64,000 bases of DNA from Victivallis sp. Marseille-Q1083 (GTDB taxonomy: Bacteria > Verrucomicrobiota > Lentisphaeria > Victivallales > Victivallaceae). Each line of letters begins with the position of its first letter. Position 1 is the first letter of the stretch. A model generated the notes under the pieces. That model saw only the letters and a program-made list of their open reading frames with translations, was not told where the DNA came from and made no database searches. The DNA is taken from contig NZ_CAHJXL010000001.1 in the NCBI RefSeq assembly GCF_903645315.1, positions 248,001 to 312,000 on the forward strand. The letters run 5' to 3'. Positions 25,107-34,512 of the stretch are shown here, piece by piece. The position numbers and the translations under genes were made by a program.

Positions 25107-25991
25107 ATGAACATCAATTACGGCAAACCCCATCCCGGCATCAGACGCCGCTATTTCGAAAGCGGCTCCGCCGTGCTGCCCGACGGCGTTCAACTGGTCG
25201 GCCGCTACGAAAGCCGCCAGGCCAGTCCGCTGCCGCGCCACCGCCATCCCGGCGTCTTCGAAATCAAATACGTCTCACAGGGAACGCTGCGTTACCGGCT
25301 GAACGGCGGCGACATTGAAATTCACGCCGGCGAGCTGCACATCTGCCGGCCCGGCGAACCGCACGGCGGCGCAAACAACCGGATGCCCCCCTGCCTCTGT
25401 TACTGGCTGGAAGTGATGCCGGAGCGGCTGCTGCCGGACAGCGAGACGGCCCGGATTTTCGCCTCGCTGCCCTCCGGCAAGCTCGTGCCGCCGGACCGCC
25501 GGCTGGCGATGTACTTCGAGCGCCTGTTCGACGAGTGCGCCTCCCAGCGGCCGGACCGGCTCAACTGCATCGCCGGCTGGGTCCGGCTGCTGCTGGTCGA
25601 CATCGGCCGGGAGTGCCGGGCGCGGCCGGTGGCCGTTCCGGCCGGCCAACCCTATTCCGAACCGGTCCGGGCGGTCATCGCCGCGATGCGGCAGCATGTC
25701 GCCGACGCCGAACCGCTGGAACAACTGCTCGCCGCCGGCCGCTTGAGTCCCAGCGCAATCTTTGAACGCTTCCGGCAGGAAACCGGCCATACGCCCAATG
25801 AATTCCGGCTGCAGCTGAAAATCGAGCGCAGCCTCGAACTGCTGCGCGATCCTTCCCTTTCCATCACCGCTGTCGCCTTCCGGCTGGGCTTTTCGTCCAG
25901 CCAGTATTTTGCCACCGTGTTCCGCAAAATCACCGGCTATTCCCCGCGCCGCTGGCGCGACCGGCTCGCTACCCTCGAACGGCTGACCTAG
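25107..25991 (+). CDS. AraC family transcriptional regulator
   Basis: 294 residues. The N-terminal cupin-like ligand domain includes 'SPLPRHRHPGVFEIKYVSQGTLRYRL' type strands and CRPGEPHGGANN (about 75-86). The C-terminal AraC domain contains LGFSSSQYFATVFRKITGYSP (about 263-283), the second helix-turn-helix. It is divergently transcribed from the GH38 gene over a 136-bp gap with inverted AT/GC-mixed sequence, so it probably senses a mannose-related sugar. No strong ribosome site is seen; the start is chosen from domain fit. Confidence 0.9.
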   Translation: MNINYGKPHPGIRRRYFESGSAVLPDGVQLVGRYESRQASPLPRHRHPGVFEIKYVSQGTLRYRLNGGDIEIHAGELHICRPGEPHGGANNRMPPCLCYWLEVMPERLLPDSETARIFASLPSGKLVPPDRRLAMYFERLFDECASQRPDRLNCIAGWVRLLLVDIGRECRARPVAVPAGQPYSEPVRAVIAAMRQHVADAEPLEQLLAAGRLSPSAIFERFRQETGHTPNEFRLQLKIERSLELLRDPSLSITAVAFRLGFSSSQYFATVFRKITGYSPRRWRDRLATLERLT

Positions 25992-25994
25992 TTC

Positions 25995-26747
25995 TCAACG
26001 GCCGAAGGTGACGGTGCCGAAATATTCCGGCAGGTGAAAATCGATCTTCGGCAGCGGCGCCCAGCTCATCCAGTGCGGGTTGGCGAATACCGCGCATTTG
26101 TAGAAGTTGCCGCGCCAGATCTGGCGGTATAAAGCGGCCGGGTCGATTTCGCCGCCGTAATATTTCTCCAGCAGCGAAAACGGCACGAACGCGCCGATCG
26201 TCCAGGTGGTTTTCTCGTCGATCGCCGGATCGATTTTGCCGGAAAACGCAGAGCGGATTGTTACTTGGCCGTACTCTTCGGCGGAAAAATTGGTCAATTT
26301 GCCGGCATTGATGTCGCAGCAGTGATAGAGCAGCGCATTGCCGCTGGCCGCCAGTTCGAAACAGAAATAACCGTCACTGTCCGGCGGCTGCAGAAAGAAT
26401 TCGACGCAACTGTCGAACGAGATGCGGTTGCTCCGGTTGTCCTCTTTGGCGAAAACATACTGGTCTTCGATCCGGAAAATCACGTAAATGCCCCCGGCAT
26501 CGTACAACGCCCGGAATTCAACGGCAGGACAGAACAATGTGGCGACATAAACGTTGTTCATCCGCCCGATTTCACTGTTCCGCCAGGTCGGCGACTCCCA
26601 ATCGGTCAAATCCGGCTCCTGCCGCGCCCGTTCGATCCGGTAAACCGGCTTTTCCCCGGGCAGCGCCGCGCAACCGTGATTGGAAGCCGCCGTCCCCAGA
26701 CCCAGCAGAAAAAGGCCGAGCCGGCTGAACAATCGCTTGTAATTCAT
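25995..26747 (-). CDS. CBM9-like carbohydrate-binding exported protein
   Basis: 250 residues with an N-terminal signal sequence (positively charged start, hydrophobic LGLFLLGLGTAAS) and HGC near residue 25 that could be a lipobox, though it is atypical. The body looks like a carbohydrate-binding family 9-like domain: 'PDLTDWESPTW', 'EFRALYDAGGIYVIFRIEDQYV', 'SFDSCVEFFLQPP', 'TIGAFVPFSLLEKYYG'. Such proteins bind sugars and are common near secreted glycosidases in Lentisphaerota and Planctomycetes. It lies end to end with the AraC regulator. Confidence 0.75.
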   Translation of the reverse strand: MNYKRLFSRLGLFLLGLGTAASNHGCAALPGEKPVYRIERARQEPDLTDWESPTWRNSEIGRMNNVYVATLFCPAVEFRALYDAGGIYVIFRIEDQYVFAKEDNRSNRISFDSCVEFFLQPPDSDGYFCFELAASGNALLYHCCDINAGKLTNFSAEEYGQVTIRSAFSGKIDPAIDEKTTWTIGAFVPFSLLEKYYGGEIDPAALYRQIWRGNFYKCAVFANPHWMSWAPLPKIDFHLPEYFGTVTFGR

Positions 26748-27290
26748 CGTCGTTTCCTTCCTGAGCAATATTGATTCGTTCATTGGTCATCCTTCCGGTT
26801 ATCGCCGTCGCCGCGGCATAAAATCACCTTTCATCCATGTTTTCACGCCATGCCCATTTTTAACCGGCCTGCCGCGCCTTTGCCGGCGGAAAATCATGTT
26901 GTCCAAAGTTCTTATATAGTATAGTAAAAATCGAATCGATAGAACATGGGATTTCCGAGCAAAAGATGAGCATTTTACGCAAAATATTCATTTCGATGCG
27001 ATTTTGCGCTGCAAGTTTTCCCTCTAACAATGGCCCGCGGCACGGACCTCCGGTTCGTCCCCGGACGCGGCAGAACAGGCGACGCGATCCTTCTCCCAGC
27101 GCCGGCCGGCGGCAGCCGGGAAAGGTTATTTTTCCAGTTTTACCGGATAAAATAAAAAAACCGGCGATTGCCAGGATGGACCGATAACGAACCAACTTGC
27201 ACACGGCGTCGACAGGCAAAACCGGAAATGAATCAGGAACGCCGGACCGATCTACCGGCGTTCTTCCGGGTTCGACGGTTTTCCGCCGCG
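26748..27290. other. Intergenic region without a credible gene
   Basis: A stretch of about 540 bases between two minus-strand genes. It contains an AT-rich segment (about 26911-26945, several TATA-like runs) that could be the promoter of the CBM9-like gene, and the hairpin at 27236-27263. A 198-codon minus-strand frame is low-complexity, without family match, and is not called. Confidence 0.6.
27236..27263 (-). terminator. Hairpin after the GH20 gene
   Basis: GAACGCCGG/CCGGCGTTC form a 9-bp stem with a 9-base loop, about 28 bases beyond the GH20 stop on the minus strand. No T-run follows directly, so termination is likely partial or factor-aided. Confidence 0.4.
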
Positions 27291-29546
27291 TCAGTCGCCG
27301 GACGGAAAAATCTGCAGCGACTGGATGACGTATCCGACATCGCCGGCCGCGTCGGCCAGCCGGAAAGAAACCGCCGCCACTTGCCGCTCCGGATGAGGAT
27401 TCTGCTGCCGCCAACCGTAAATCACTTCGGAATTGCCGTAACGCCCCTGCCAGCAAGCCGGAAATTTCTGCAACCCCGGCCGCCGCCGGTAGAACAGCAC
27501 CGGATCCAGCCAGGAAGCGACGTCACAACCGTAAACCAGCGGAAATTCCGCCCGGGAACCGTCTTCGTATTCCAGCGCCACCGTCACCATCGGCTCCCGG
27601 AACAACGGCCGGTCCCGCAACGTGAAATGACGCACCTCCACTCCGTCCAGCAGGCGATGCACCGGATAAACCGCCGTCATCGGACCGGCAACGCTCTCCG
27701 GCGCCCCCAAAAGCCGGGAATCGGCGTCGCGGACGGTCAAAGCCGCTGGCGGCTCGATCGGCGCCAGCACTTCTCCGGCGGCGCCGCTGCCGGAGAGGAC
27801 GAAACCGTAAGCGGGAATCGGCGCATCGCCGTACCCCGGATAATTCTTGCCGCTGACAACCCCGTGCCGGACGACCAGTTCATACCCCGCCGGACCGGTT
27901 CCGGTCGACGGCCCGAATGCCCGGGTGAACAGGCAGAGTTTGCCGTCTTCGGCCGGTTGATCGATCAAATCGATCCGCCGCAAATCGCGGCCGTCCCGCT
28001 GCAGCGTCAACGGCGGACGCAATTGTTTCAGGTTGTCCGCCGTTTCGGCAAACGCGCCCAGCACCACCGCATTTTCGCCCGGCAAGCCGAATTGTTCACA
28101 AATCCGGCCGGCCAACTGCCGGGCCGCCGCCGGCATGTCGCAATGATCCGGCGACAGGAACACTCCCGCTTTCGGCGCCGGCCGGCGCCAGATCGCCTCA
28201 TTCCACACCAACGACTGGTCGCCGGAAGTCAGATCATCGGCATTGTTCCAGCAGGCTGCCGCCGTCGCCGCCAGCGTGCGCTGCACCCACGGCGTCCGCA
28301 CCACGCTGTTGCCGCCGGGTTCCTCCCGGTCGAAAAAGGCGGTTTCCATCCAGCAGGAACCGATCACGGCATCCGCCAGTTGCCCGGCCTGGCGGGCGTG
28401 GTCGAGCGCCGATTCCGCCCCCCAGGACATCTGCCAGACGGTAAATCCTTCCGCCGCCAGCCCGAAAGCGCTGGCGTAATGTTCCTCGTGGTCGTAATTC
28501 CAGTAGATGATCGAGAACTCCTTCGGAATCCGGTCGCGCACCCGGTGAATGCCGGTCTTGGCGTCGTAAGCCTGGTCGCCGCCGAAAAAAGCGTCTTCCC
28601 TGCCGATGATCATATCGTGATAGATCAACGGCTTGAGCGATTTTTCACGGCAGAGCGCCAATACCTTCTGCAAATGCTCCAGATAGAGCTCGCCGGCCGG
28701 CCGGCCGTATTTCTCCTGATTGGCGAGCATGCACTTCGACGCTTCGTCCATCCCGAAGTTGAAATATTCCAACGGCATCCCTTCCGATGCGAACAATTGC
28801 CGGAACTTCTCCACGCCGTCGGCCAGACAGCGGTAGTTCTCCGCCGCCCCCAAATCCAGCCCGTCCTCCAGCCGCACCGGCCAGTTCCAGCCGCGGTCGC
28901 CGTGCGCCAGCGAGTTGACGCAGGGAATGACCGTCAAATGGTAGAGTTTCGCGTGGCGCAGCAGTTTCCGGTAGGCCTGCTCGGGAAAATGCGGGCCGAA
29001 TTCCGGCATGATGATATTGTATTTCAGCCGGGCCATCGCCTCGACGGTCGCCAGCAGATAGTCGTCCTCCGGCACCAGATAGCACCATTGCCAGATCATC
29101 CCCCGCCGGGCCACCGACGGAAAATCGTCAATTTCCACCCCGGAAAGCGAAATACTGTCGTCCCGGAAATCATAAGGCGCGTCGCGCAGCAACTGCACCA
29201 GCGTATGCCAGCCGTGATAAATTCCGGCCGTGCCGCCGGTCAATTCCACCGCGCCGCCGGCGATCTTCAAGCGATACGCTTCCGGCGCCATCGCCTCGTC
29301 CAGCCGAACGCGGACCGGCCCTTGCGGCCGATCCCATTGAAGCTGCCACCCCAGCGCCAGTTCCACTTCCCGCGCCGCCATCTCAACCCATTGCGGCGAA
29401 ACATCCTGCAGCACGACGCCATCCATCTGGCGCAACACCACCGGTTCGCCCGGCAACTCCGTCAGACGCTGCGGCCTCGGCACCAACTCCGCCGCCGCCG
29501 TCAAGGCAGCCAGCCCCAGCCACACCATCGCCAAGAACTTCACCAT
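27291..29546 (-). CDS. GH20-like beta-N-acetylhexosaminidase, secreted
   Basis: 751 residues. Signal peptide residues 1-19 (MVKFLAMVWLGLAALTAAA). The GH20b-type N-terminal domain spans about 20-140 and the catalytic barrel about 143-480. The catalytic pair appears as FGMDEAS (D267, E268), the aspartate-glutamate pair that defines GH20 enzymes; 'GMIWQWCYLVPEDDYLL' starts the barrel. It removes terminal N-acetylglucosamine or galactosamine from glycans. The C-terminal 270 residues hold no named domain. Next to it on the same strand is an SSS symporter. Confidence 0.87.
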   Translation of the reverse strand: MVKFLAMVWLGLAALTAAAELVPRPQRLTELPGEPVVLRQMDGVVLQDVSPQWVEMAAREVELALGWQLQWDRPQGPVRVRLDEAMAPEAYRLKIAGGAVELTGGTAGIYHGWHTLVQLLRDAPYDFRDDSISLSGVEIDDFPSVARRGMIWQWCYLVPEDDYLLATVEAMARLKYNIIMPEFGPHFPEQAYRKLLRHAKLYHLTVIPCVNSLAHGDRGWNWPVRLEDGLDLGAAENYRCLADGVEKFRQLFASEGMPLEYFNFGMDEASKCMLANQEKYGRPAGELYLEHLQKVLALCREKSLKPLIYHDMIIGREDAFFGGDQAYDAKTGIHRVRDRIPKEFSIIYWNYDHEEHYASAFGLAAEGFTVWQMSWGAESALDHARQAGQLADAVIGSCWMETAFFDREEPGGNSVVRTPWVQRTLAATAAACWNNADDLTSGDQSLVWNEAIWRRPAPKAGVFLSPDHCDMPAAARQLAGRICEQFGLPGENAVVLGAFAETADNLKQLRPPLTLQRDGRDLRRIDLIDQPAEDGKLCLFTRAFGPSTGTGPAGYELVVRHGVVSGKNYPGYGDAPIPAYGFVLSGSGAAGEVLAPIEPPAALTVRDADSRLLGAPESVAGPMTAVYPVHRLLDGVEVRHFTLRDRPLFREPMVTVALEYEDGSRAEFPLVYGCDVASWLDPVLFYRRRPGLQKFPACWQGRYGNSEVIYGWRQQNPHPERQVAAVSFRLADAAGDVGYVIQSLQIFPSGD

Positions 29547-29719
29547 TCCCGTTTTCTCCTTGCAGACATATTTTCACAATTCCTGTAATATATTGACCAA
29601 CAGGAACAATGTCAATGCTGCGGCAGAATCTTTTCCGGCCGTTTCCGGGCGGAATTGCTCCGCGAAACAGTCTTGCGCCGGCGCTCCGCCGACCGGAGCT
29701 CAGCGATGTCACACTTTTG

Positions 29720-31492
29720 TTATTCCGCTTTTCGCGCCAGAATCGGCTGCCCCAGCGTTCTCAACGTCAAACCCTGAAATTTCTCCCTGGGCTGTTTCGG
29801 GCAGAACCACAGCAGAATGAAAGCGCCGATGAATGAAAGCGGCAAACCGAACGCAAAGCTCCGGGCCCGCGGCACATCGGTGATCAGCATTTGACTGTAG
29901 CAGTACCAGATCAACATTCCGAAAGCGCCGCCGAGCACCGCCATCCCCAGCAAAGCCAACCCCTTGCGCGGCCAGCCGGTACGGCGCAGCAGCCAGGGCA
30001 GACAGAGCAGCAGGCCGATGGCCAGCGGCATCAGCACATATTGCAAAGCCAGCGGACCGGCCCAGCCCAGCGGTTCCCCCGGCGACCAGAGCGCCTCGCT
30101 TTTACGCGACAGCACGTACCAGCAATTGCCGGCAATTCCTTCGCCGAATGCGAAAAAGGTATATCCCCAGATCAATTTGCTGCTCGCCCGGTTGGAGAGC
30201 ACGCCGAACAGAAACGCCGGCAGCACTGCCGCGCCGAGCAGGCCGAAAATGGTGCCGACTTCGGCGACCGATTGCTCCAGCCATTTGCCGGAAAAGTCCA
30301 GCGCCAACCCGAGCAGGATGGCGACGGCGCCGACCCAGAATGTCGCATAGCGGGAGACCGACACTTCCTGTTTCGGCGTCAATTTTCGGTTGAGGTAACG
30401 CTGATGGAATTCCTTCAGCCACACTGTCGCCATCGAGTTGATGCCGGAATCCAGCGTACTCATGATCGCCGCCAGCATCGCCGCCATGAAAATACCCGGA
30501 ATCGGCGCCGGCAATTTGGTTGAAACGAAGTGAAAGAAAGCGGTATCGCCGCCGGCATTGGCCAACGCCGGATCGGGATTCTGCCGGTAGTAAGTGAAAA
30601 TCGCCATGCCGACGAAAAACAGGATCAACATCGACAGAATGCCGAATGTCGTCGAAACGATCTGCGACTTGAACCCTTCCCGCCAGTTCCGGGTGCTCAG
30701 CAGCCGCTGAATGTTGATCTGGTCGCTGCAGGCCTGGGTCAACGGCGTCATCAGCGCATTCCACAGCATCAGGAAGAACAGCAATCGGACATAAGGCGAC
30801 AGCGTATAAAAATCCGGTTCGGCGAATTGCGGCAAACCGTGCCCCTCGCGGAAGGCGCAGCTCACCGCTTCCCAGGCTCCGCCGGAGATGTTGCAGCACA
30901 GCACCGCAACGATGATGACAAAACCGCCGAACAGCACGAAAAATTGCAGCACATCGGTCCATACCACCGCTTTCATGCCGCCCATCACCGTATAGGCGAT
31001 GCCGAACAGACCGACCAGCAGAATGGTGAACCAGGCCGGCCAGCCGTAAGCGCCTTCAAAAATTTTCGAAGTGGTATAGAGCACCATGCCCAGATACAGC
31101 ACCCGGCCGTAGAACGCCGAGATGGCGACGACGAGGCGGACGGTCGGATCGTAACGGTATTCCAGGTATTCATACGGCGTATAACTGCCCAACGCGAAAT
31201 AAAAACGGGTGAACAACAGATAACAGGGAATCCCCAGCGGCAGGGCGATCAACGGCGTCAGGATGAACAGCGTCACCCCGTTGTTATAGATTTCCCCCGG
31301 CACCATGACGATTGAAATCGAGCTCAACAGCGACATCATACAGGAAATGCCGATCGCCAGAAACGGCATGTTCCGGCCGCCCAGCAGGTAATTTTCGGAA
31401 GTGTTCTCATCCCGGCTGAAATACCAGCCGATGCCCAGCACGGCAATCATGTAAACGATGATGATGAGATAATCGATCCAGTACATTGTCAT
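29720..31492 (-). CDS. Sodium:solute symporter (SSS family)
   Basis: 590 residues with about 13 hydrophobic helices. Family marks include TM1 'DYLIIIVYMIAVLGIGWYFSR', ENYLLGGRNMPF (about 33-44), the 'SISIVMVPGEIY' segment and GGMKAVVWTDVLQFFV (about 170-185), as in SGLT/NanT-type transporters. It carries sodium-coupled import of a sugar, amino sugar or similar solute. Placed between a hexosaminidase and two glycosidase-like proteins, so the cargo is probably a released monosaccharide such as N-acetylglucosamine or sialic acid. The start ATG follows GAAGGAAAA. Confidence 0.92.
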   Translation of the reverse strand: MTMYWIDYLIIIVYMIAVLGIGWYFSRDENTSENYLLGGRNMPFLAIGISCMMSLLSSISIVMVPGEIYNNGVTLFILTPLIALPLGIPCYLLFTRFYFALGSYTPYEYLEYRYDPTVRLVVAISAFYGRVLYLGMVLYTTSKIFEGAYGWPAWFTILLVGLFGIAYTVMGGMKAVVWTDVLQFFVLFGGFVIIVAVLCCNISGGAWEAVSCAFREGHGLPQFAEPDFYTLSPYVRLLFFLMLWNALMTPLTQACSDQINIQRLLSTRNWREGFKSQIVSTTFGILSMLILFFVGMAIFTYYRQNPDPALANAGGDTAFFHFVSTKLPAPIPGIFMAAMLAAIMSTLDSGINSMATVWLKEFHQRYLNRKLTPKQEVSVSRYATFWVGAVAILLGLALDFSGKWLEQSVAEVGTIFGLLGAAVLPAFLFGVLSNRASSKLIWGYTFFAFGEGIAGNCWYVLSRKSEALWSPGEPLGWAGPLALQYVLMPLAIGLLLCLPWLLRRTGWPRKGLALLGMAVLGGAFGMLIWYCYSQMLITDVPRARSFAFGLPLSFIGAFILLWFCPKQPREKFQGLTLRTLGQPILARKAE

Positions 31493-31566
31493 GGGAAAGT
31501 TTTCCTTCTTCTGTGGTATTCTTTTAAAGATTATTATCTGAAAATCAGTATGTCAAACCGCTTGGC

Positions 31567-34329
31567 TCAGCGGTCATCCGCCGACGGCAGCCAGGCGAAT
31601 TTGACCGCCGACAATTCGGCAACCCCGTCGACGGAACTTGAAATATCCCCCCACAGGCAGCCGGGCCGGTTGGCGGCCGCCAACAGCCGGCCGGCGGCAA
31701 TGATTCCGCCGTCGATCCACAGCGCCCCCTCGCCCGAAGCCGGATCGACCGCCGCCCGGAAGGTATGATAATCCCGCAGCATTTCCGGGCCAAATTCATA
31801 AACGCCCCAGGGATGCAGCAGGCGATTCTCCTCGAAACGGAAAACACCTTCATAACTTCTGGCGCCGCCGCCCGGCACCGGCGGCCTCAAGATCATCTGG
31901 AAGCGCGCCGGAAACTGTTCCGGGTCCTGGGCCGGAATCCGCAAACGCCACTCCGCAACAACGATTCCAGCCGCCCCGCTCTTCCAGACCGCCTCCTCCA
32001 GCGAAAACGTCTGGAACGGCCGTTCCGGGTCATTGTGGTCCAGCCGGAGACCGCTGCCGTCGGCAGTCGGCGTAAGGCGTTCCGGCCGGTAATCATGCCG
32101 CAACTGTTCACGGGCCGGCAGCCGGCCGGCCTTGAAATCGGCCTCGAACTGCCAATTGCCGTCCCATCCGGCCAGGGAGGCCAATTGCGGCGGCGGTTCG
32201 ACCGGATATTTGATTTCCAGCATCAGATCCTCCAGGCGGAAGGACTGGACAAGCTGCACATTTTTCCAGGCGGCGGCCCCGGTGCCGGCGCGATTCAACG
32301 AACCGATCAGGATACTTCTGACGTCCATTTCCGCGATCCGGTAAAAACTCTCCGGCAGCCGCACGGCGGCAGCGTCTCCCGGCAAGGTCAGCTTTTCCCG
32401 GAACAGCAGTTCGCCGTCGGCTTCGACCGTCAGGATTCCATCCTCAATCGCCGCTTCATAGCGGTGAAAACGGTCGGTCGTCTCGAATGGAACACTTTTG
32501 CCGATCCCGACCAGCCGAATTTGCGACGGTTCGAAACTGATGATTTCCGCCACCCGGCCGTCGGCCAGCCGCAGCACCGCCGTCTCCGCGCCGGACTCCG
32601 GTTCCACCCGGCATTCGACGGCGACCCGCAACGGATTGCACTCCCCTTCCGCCAGCGGATAAAGGAAATTGACCACTTCATTTTCATCGCCATCGACCAG
32701 CCGGTAGGCACCGTCGCGAATCGTTTCAGCCCCCGGCCGGGCGTTGCCTTTGTACAGCCGCCGCCACGGCACCTGATTGGCGCCCTGCAGCAATTCGTCG
32801 CCGGCCAGCACGGTCACCAGCGCCGGAGCCATCTCGCCAACCGTAACGCTCAGCTCATGCATCCCGGGCCGCAGCAGACCGGGCGGGACGGCGTAACTGT
32901 TGATCAACCCGTCGGCGGCAACCGGTTCCAGGCTCTGCCGGTCGAAAGCGACCTGCAGCGGCGCCCGGTGCCGGTTGGTCAACAATTTCAGCCGGATGCT
33001 TTCGGCGGCTTCCGGCGCCTCTTCGCCGAGTTCGAGCCGGAAACTCCGGGTCTCACCGCTGCGCAATTCCGCCGGATGTCCCGGACAGAGCAGCGGAAAT
33101 TGTCCGGCCGCCTCAAGTCCGGGACCCCACACCCGGTCCCACGGCTGATTGACGGCAAAATAATTTTTATCGCGCCGGAGCAGATCGGCGGCCCGCCGGG
33201 CAAAAGCGGGGAAATAATGGGTTTCATAAAAGAAATTGAAGTAAAAAATACCGTCGGCGCCCCCGGCCCAGGCCGCCGCCGTCTGACCGTCGATCGACGC
33301 AGCGGTATTGCGCAGAAAATCACTGTAACGCGGCCGGATCCAACTGTGGTCGACCGACGGATAGAATTTCAAACCGTACTGCCGGCACAATGCGGCGGTC
33401 TCCGCCCACGGCCGCCAGTGCGGCGCCCGGTCGCCGCCGGCGAAATAAAGGTCGAAGAGGCCCTCCTTCATCCACGCTTCCACCTCCAGCCCCATCGACC
33501 GGCAAACCTCCAGCGAATCCGGCAGGCGGAATGCCAGCAGAATCGGCCGGTTGTCCGCCCGGCCGATCTCTTCGGTCCGCCGGCGGATTTCCCGGATCAT
33601 CCCGGTGAACAATGCCCGTTCCTCCGCCGAGACCGGTTCGCCCCAGGCGGCGCTTTTGAACAGCATCGGTTCCCGGTAAAAATCCAGCACGACCCCGTCC
33701 ACGGCATAATTGCCGGCCAGCTCCGCGATAATTTCGATGAATTTGTCACGCACCGGCTGCTGCGCGAAATCATAACTGGTCCAGGCGGCGTGCGGCGGCG
33801 GATTTTCCGCCGAACCGCACAGCAGCTCCGGATGGGCGGTCTTGAATTGCGGCCGCCATTGCGGCAGGCCGGCATCGTGAATATCATTGATCCGCATGTT
33901 GACGAACAGCTCGAAACCGTGCTTCCGGCAGAATTCCACCGCCAACTGCAATGGATCGGTATCGTAGCGGTCGATCAGCACCGGCACGATGTTGGCCATA
34001 TCGCCCCAGCTCGAATCACGATGGGTTTCAAACACCTCCGTCCGGGTGCTCAGCAGGAAGCCGACCGCCATCGGGCAATAGGTAATCGTATCGATCTGGC
34101 AGCCGAGGGTCTTGTCGAGCATTTCGGCATAGAAATTCTCAATGGTCGGCGCCTTGCCGCCCGGAAAATTGGTCGCGTCGCAACCGTCGTCGTCGACGAT
34201 GATTTTCCGCGGCCGGTTCAGCGCGTCCAATTTCATCTGTTCCCATTGCGCCTCGGCCGGTCCGACGGCAAAGCCGTTCCAGTTCGCCAGGAGACAACTC
34301 CCGGCCAGCAGTAATTTTCGCCACATCAT
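31567..34329 (-). CDS. Secreted glycosidase-like protein, tandem paralog A
   Basis: About 920 residues with a signal peptide (MMWRKLLLAGSCLLANWNGF). Its N-terminal 450 residues look like a TIM-barrel glycosidase-related domain of COG1649/GH-like type: KIIVDDDGCDATNF (about 37-50), VDGVVLDFYREPMLF, and 'ADGIFYFNFFYETHYFP'. The catalytic residues are not certain; an aspartate in VLDFYRE is a candidate. The C-terminal half resembles beta-sandwich (LamG-like) modules. A close paralog lies immediately upstream, most likely a duplication. Specific substrate unknown. Confidence 0.75.
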   Translation of the reverse strand: MMWRKLLLAGSCLLANWNGFAVGPAEAQWEQMKLDALNRPRKIIVDDDGCDATNFPGGKAPTIENFYAEMLDKTLGCQIDTITYCPMAVGFLLSTRTEVFETHRDSSWGDMANIVPVLIDRYDTDPLQLAVEFCRKHGFELFVNMRINDIHDAGLPQWRPQFKTAHPELLCGSAENPPPHAAWTSYDFAQQPVRDKFIEIIAELAGNYAVDGVVLDFYREPMLFKSAAWGEPVSAEERALFTGMIREIRRRTEEIGRADNRPILLAFRLPDSLEVCRSMGLEVEAWMKEGLFDLYFAGGDRAPHWRPWAETAALCRQYGLKFYPSVDHSWIRPRYSDFLRNTAASIDGQTAAAWAGGADGIFYFNFFYETHYFPAFARRAADLLRRDKNYFAVNQPWDRVWGPGLEAAGQFPLLCPGHPAELRSGETRSFRLELGEEAPEAAESIRLKLLTNRHRAPLQVAFDRQSLEPVAADGLINSYAVPPGLLRPGMHELSVTVGEMAPALVTVLAGDELLQGANQVPWRRLYKGNARPGAETIRDGAYRLVDGDENEVVNFLYPLAEGECNPLRVAVECRVEPESGAETAVLRLADGRVAEIISFEPSQIRLVGIGKSVPFETTDRFHRYEAAIEDGILTVEADGELLFREKLTLPGDAAAVRLPESFYRIAEMDVRSILIGSLNRAGTGAAAWKNVQLVQSFRLEDLMLEIKYPVEPPPQLASLAGWDGNWQFEADFKAGRLPAREQLRHDYRPERLTPTADGSGLRLDHNDPERPFQTFSLEEAVWKSGAAGIVVAEWRLRIPAQDPEQFPARFQMILRPPVPGGGARSYEGVFRFEENRLLHPWGVYEFGPEMLRDYHTFRAAVDPASGEGALWIDGGIIAAGRLLAAANRPGCLWGDISSSVDGVAELSAVKFAWLPSADDR

Positions 34330-34512
34330 TTTGCGTTTCCCATCCAGTATTGCCATCTTTCGCTCGCCGGGCGAAATCATCGGTCAGTTGCGGCCGGCGC
34401 AACGCCCGGAGCGGGGAACCGCCGGCATTCCGGCGACCTCCCCCCAAGCGAACCGGCCGCAGACCGCCGGTTTTTGATCAAGAAATAATAGTATAACAGT
34501 TACCGATTGTTC

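Noticed and set aside
26860-27456. Minus-strand frame of 198 codons
   Set aside because: It overlaps the GH20 gene end and has low-complexity sequence with no start context or domain; most likely non-coding.
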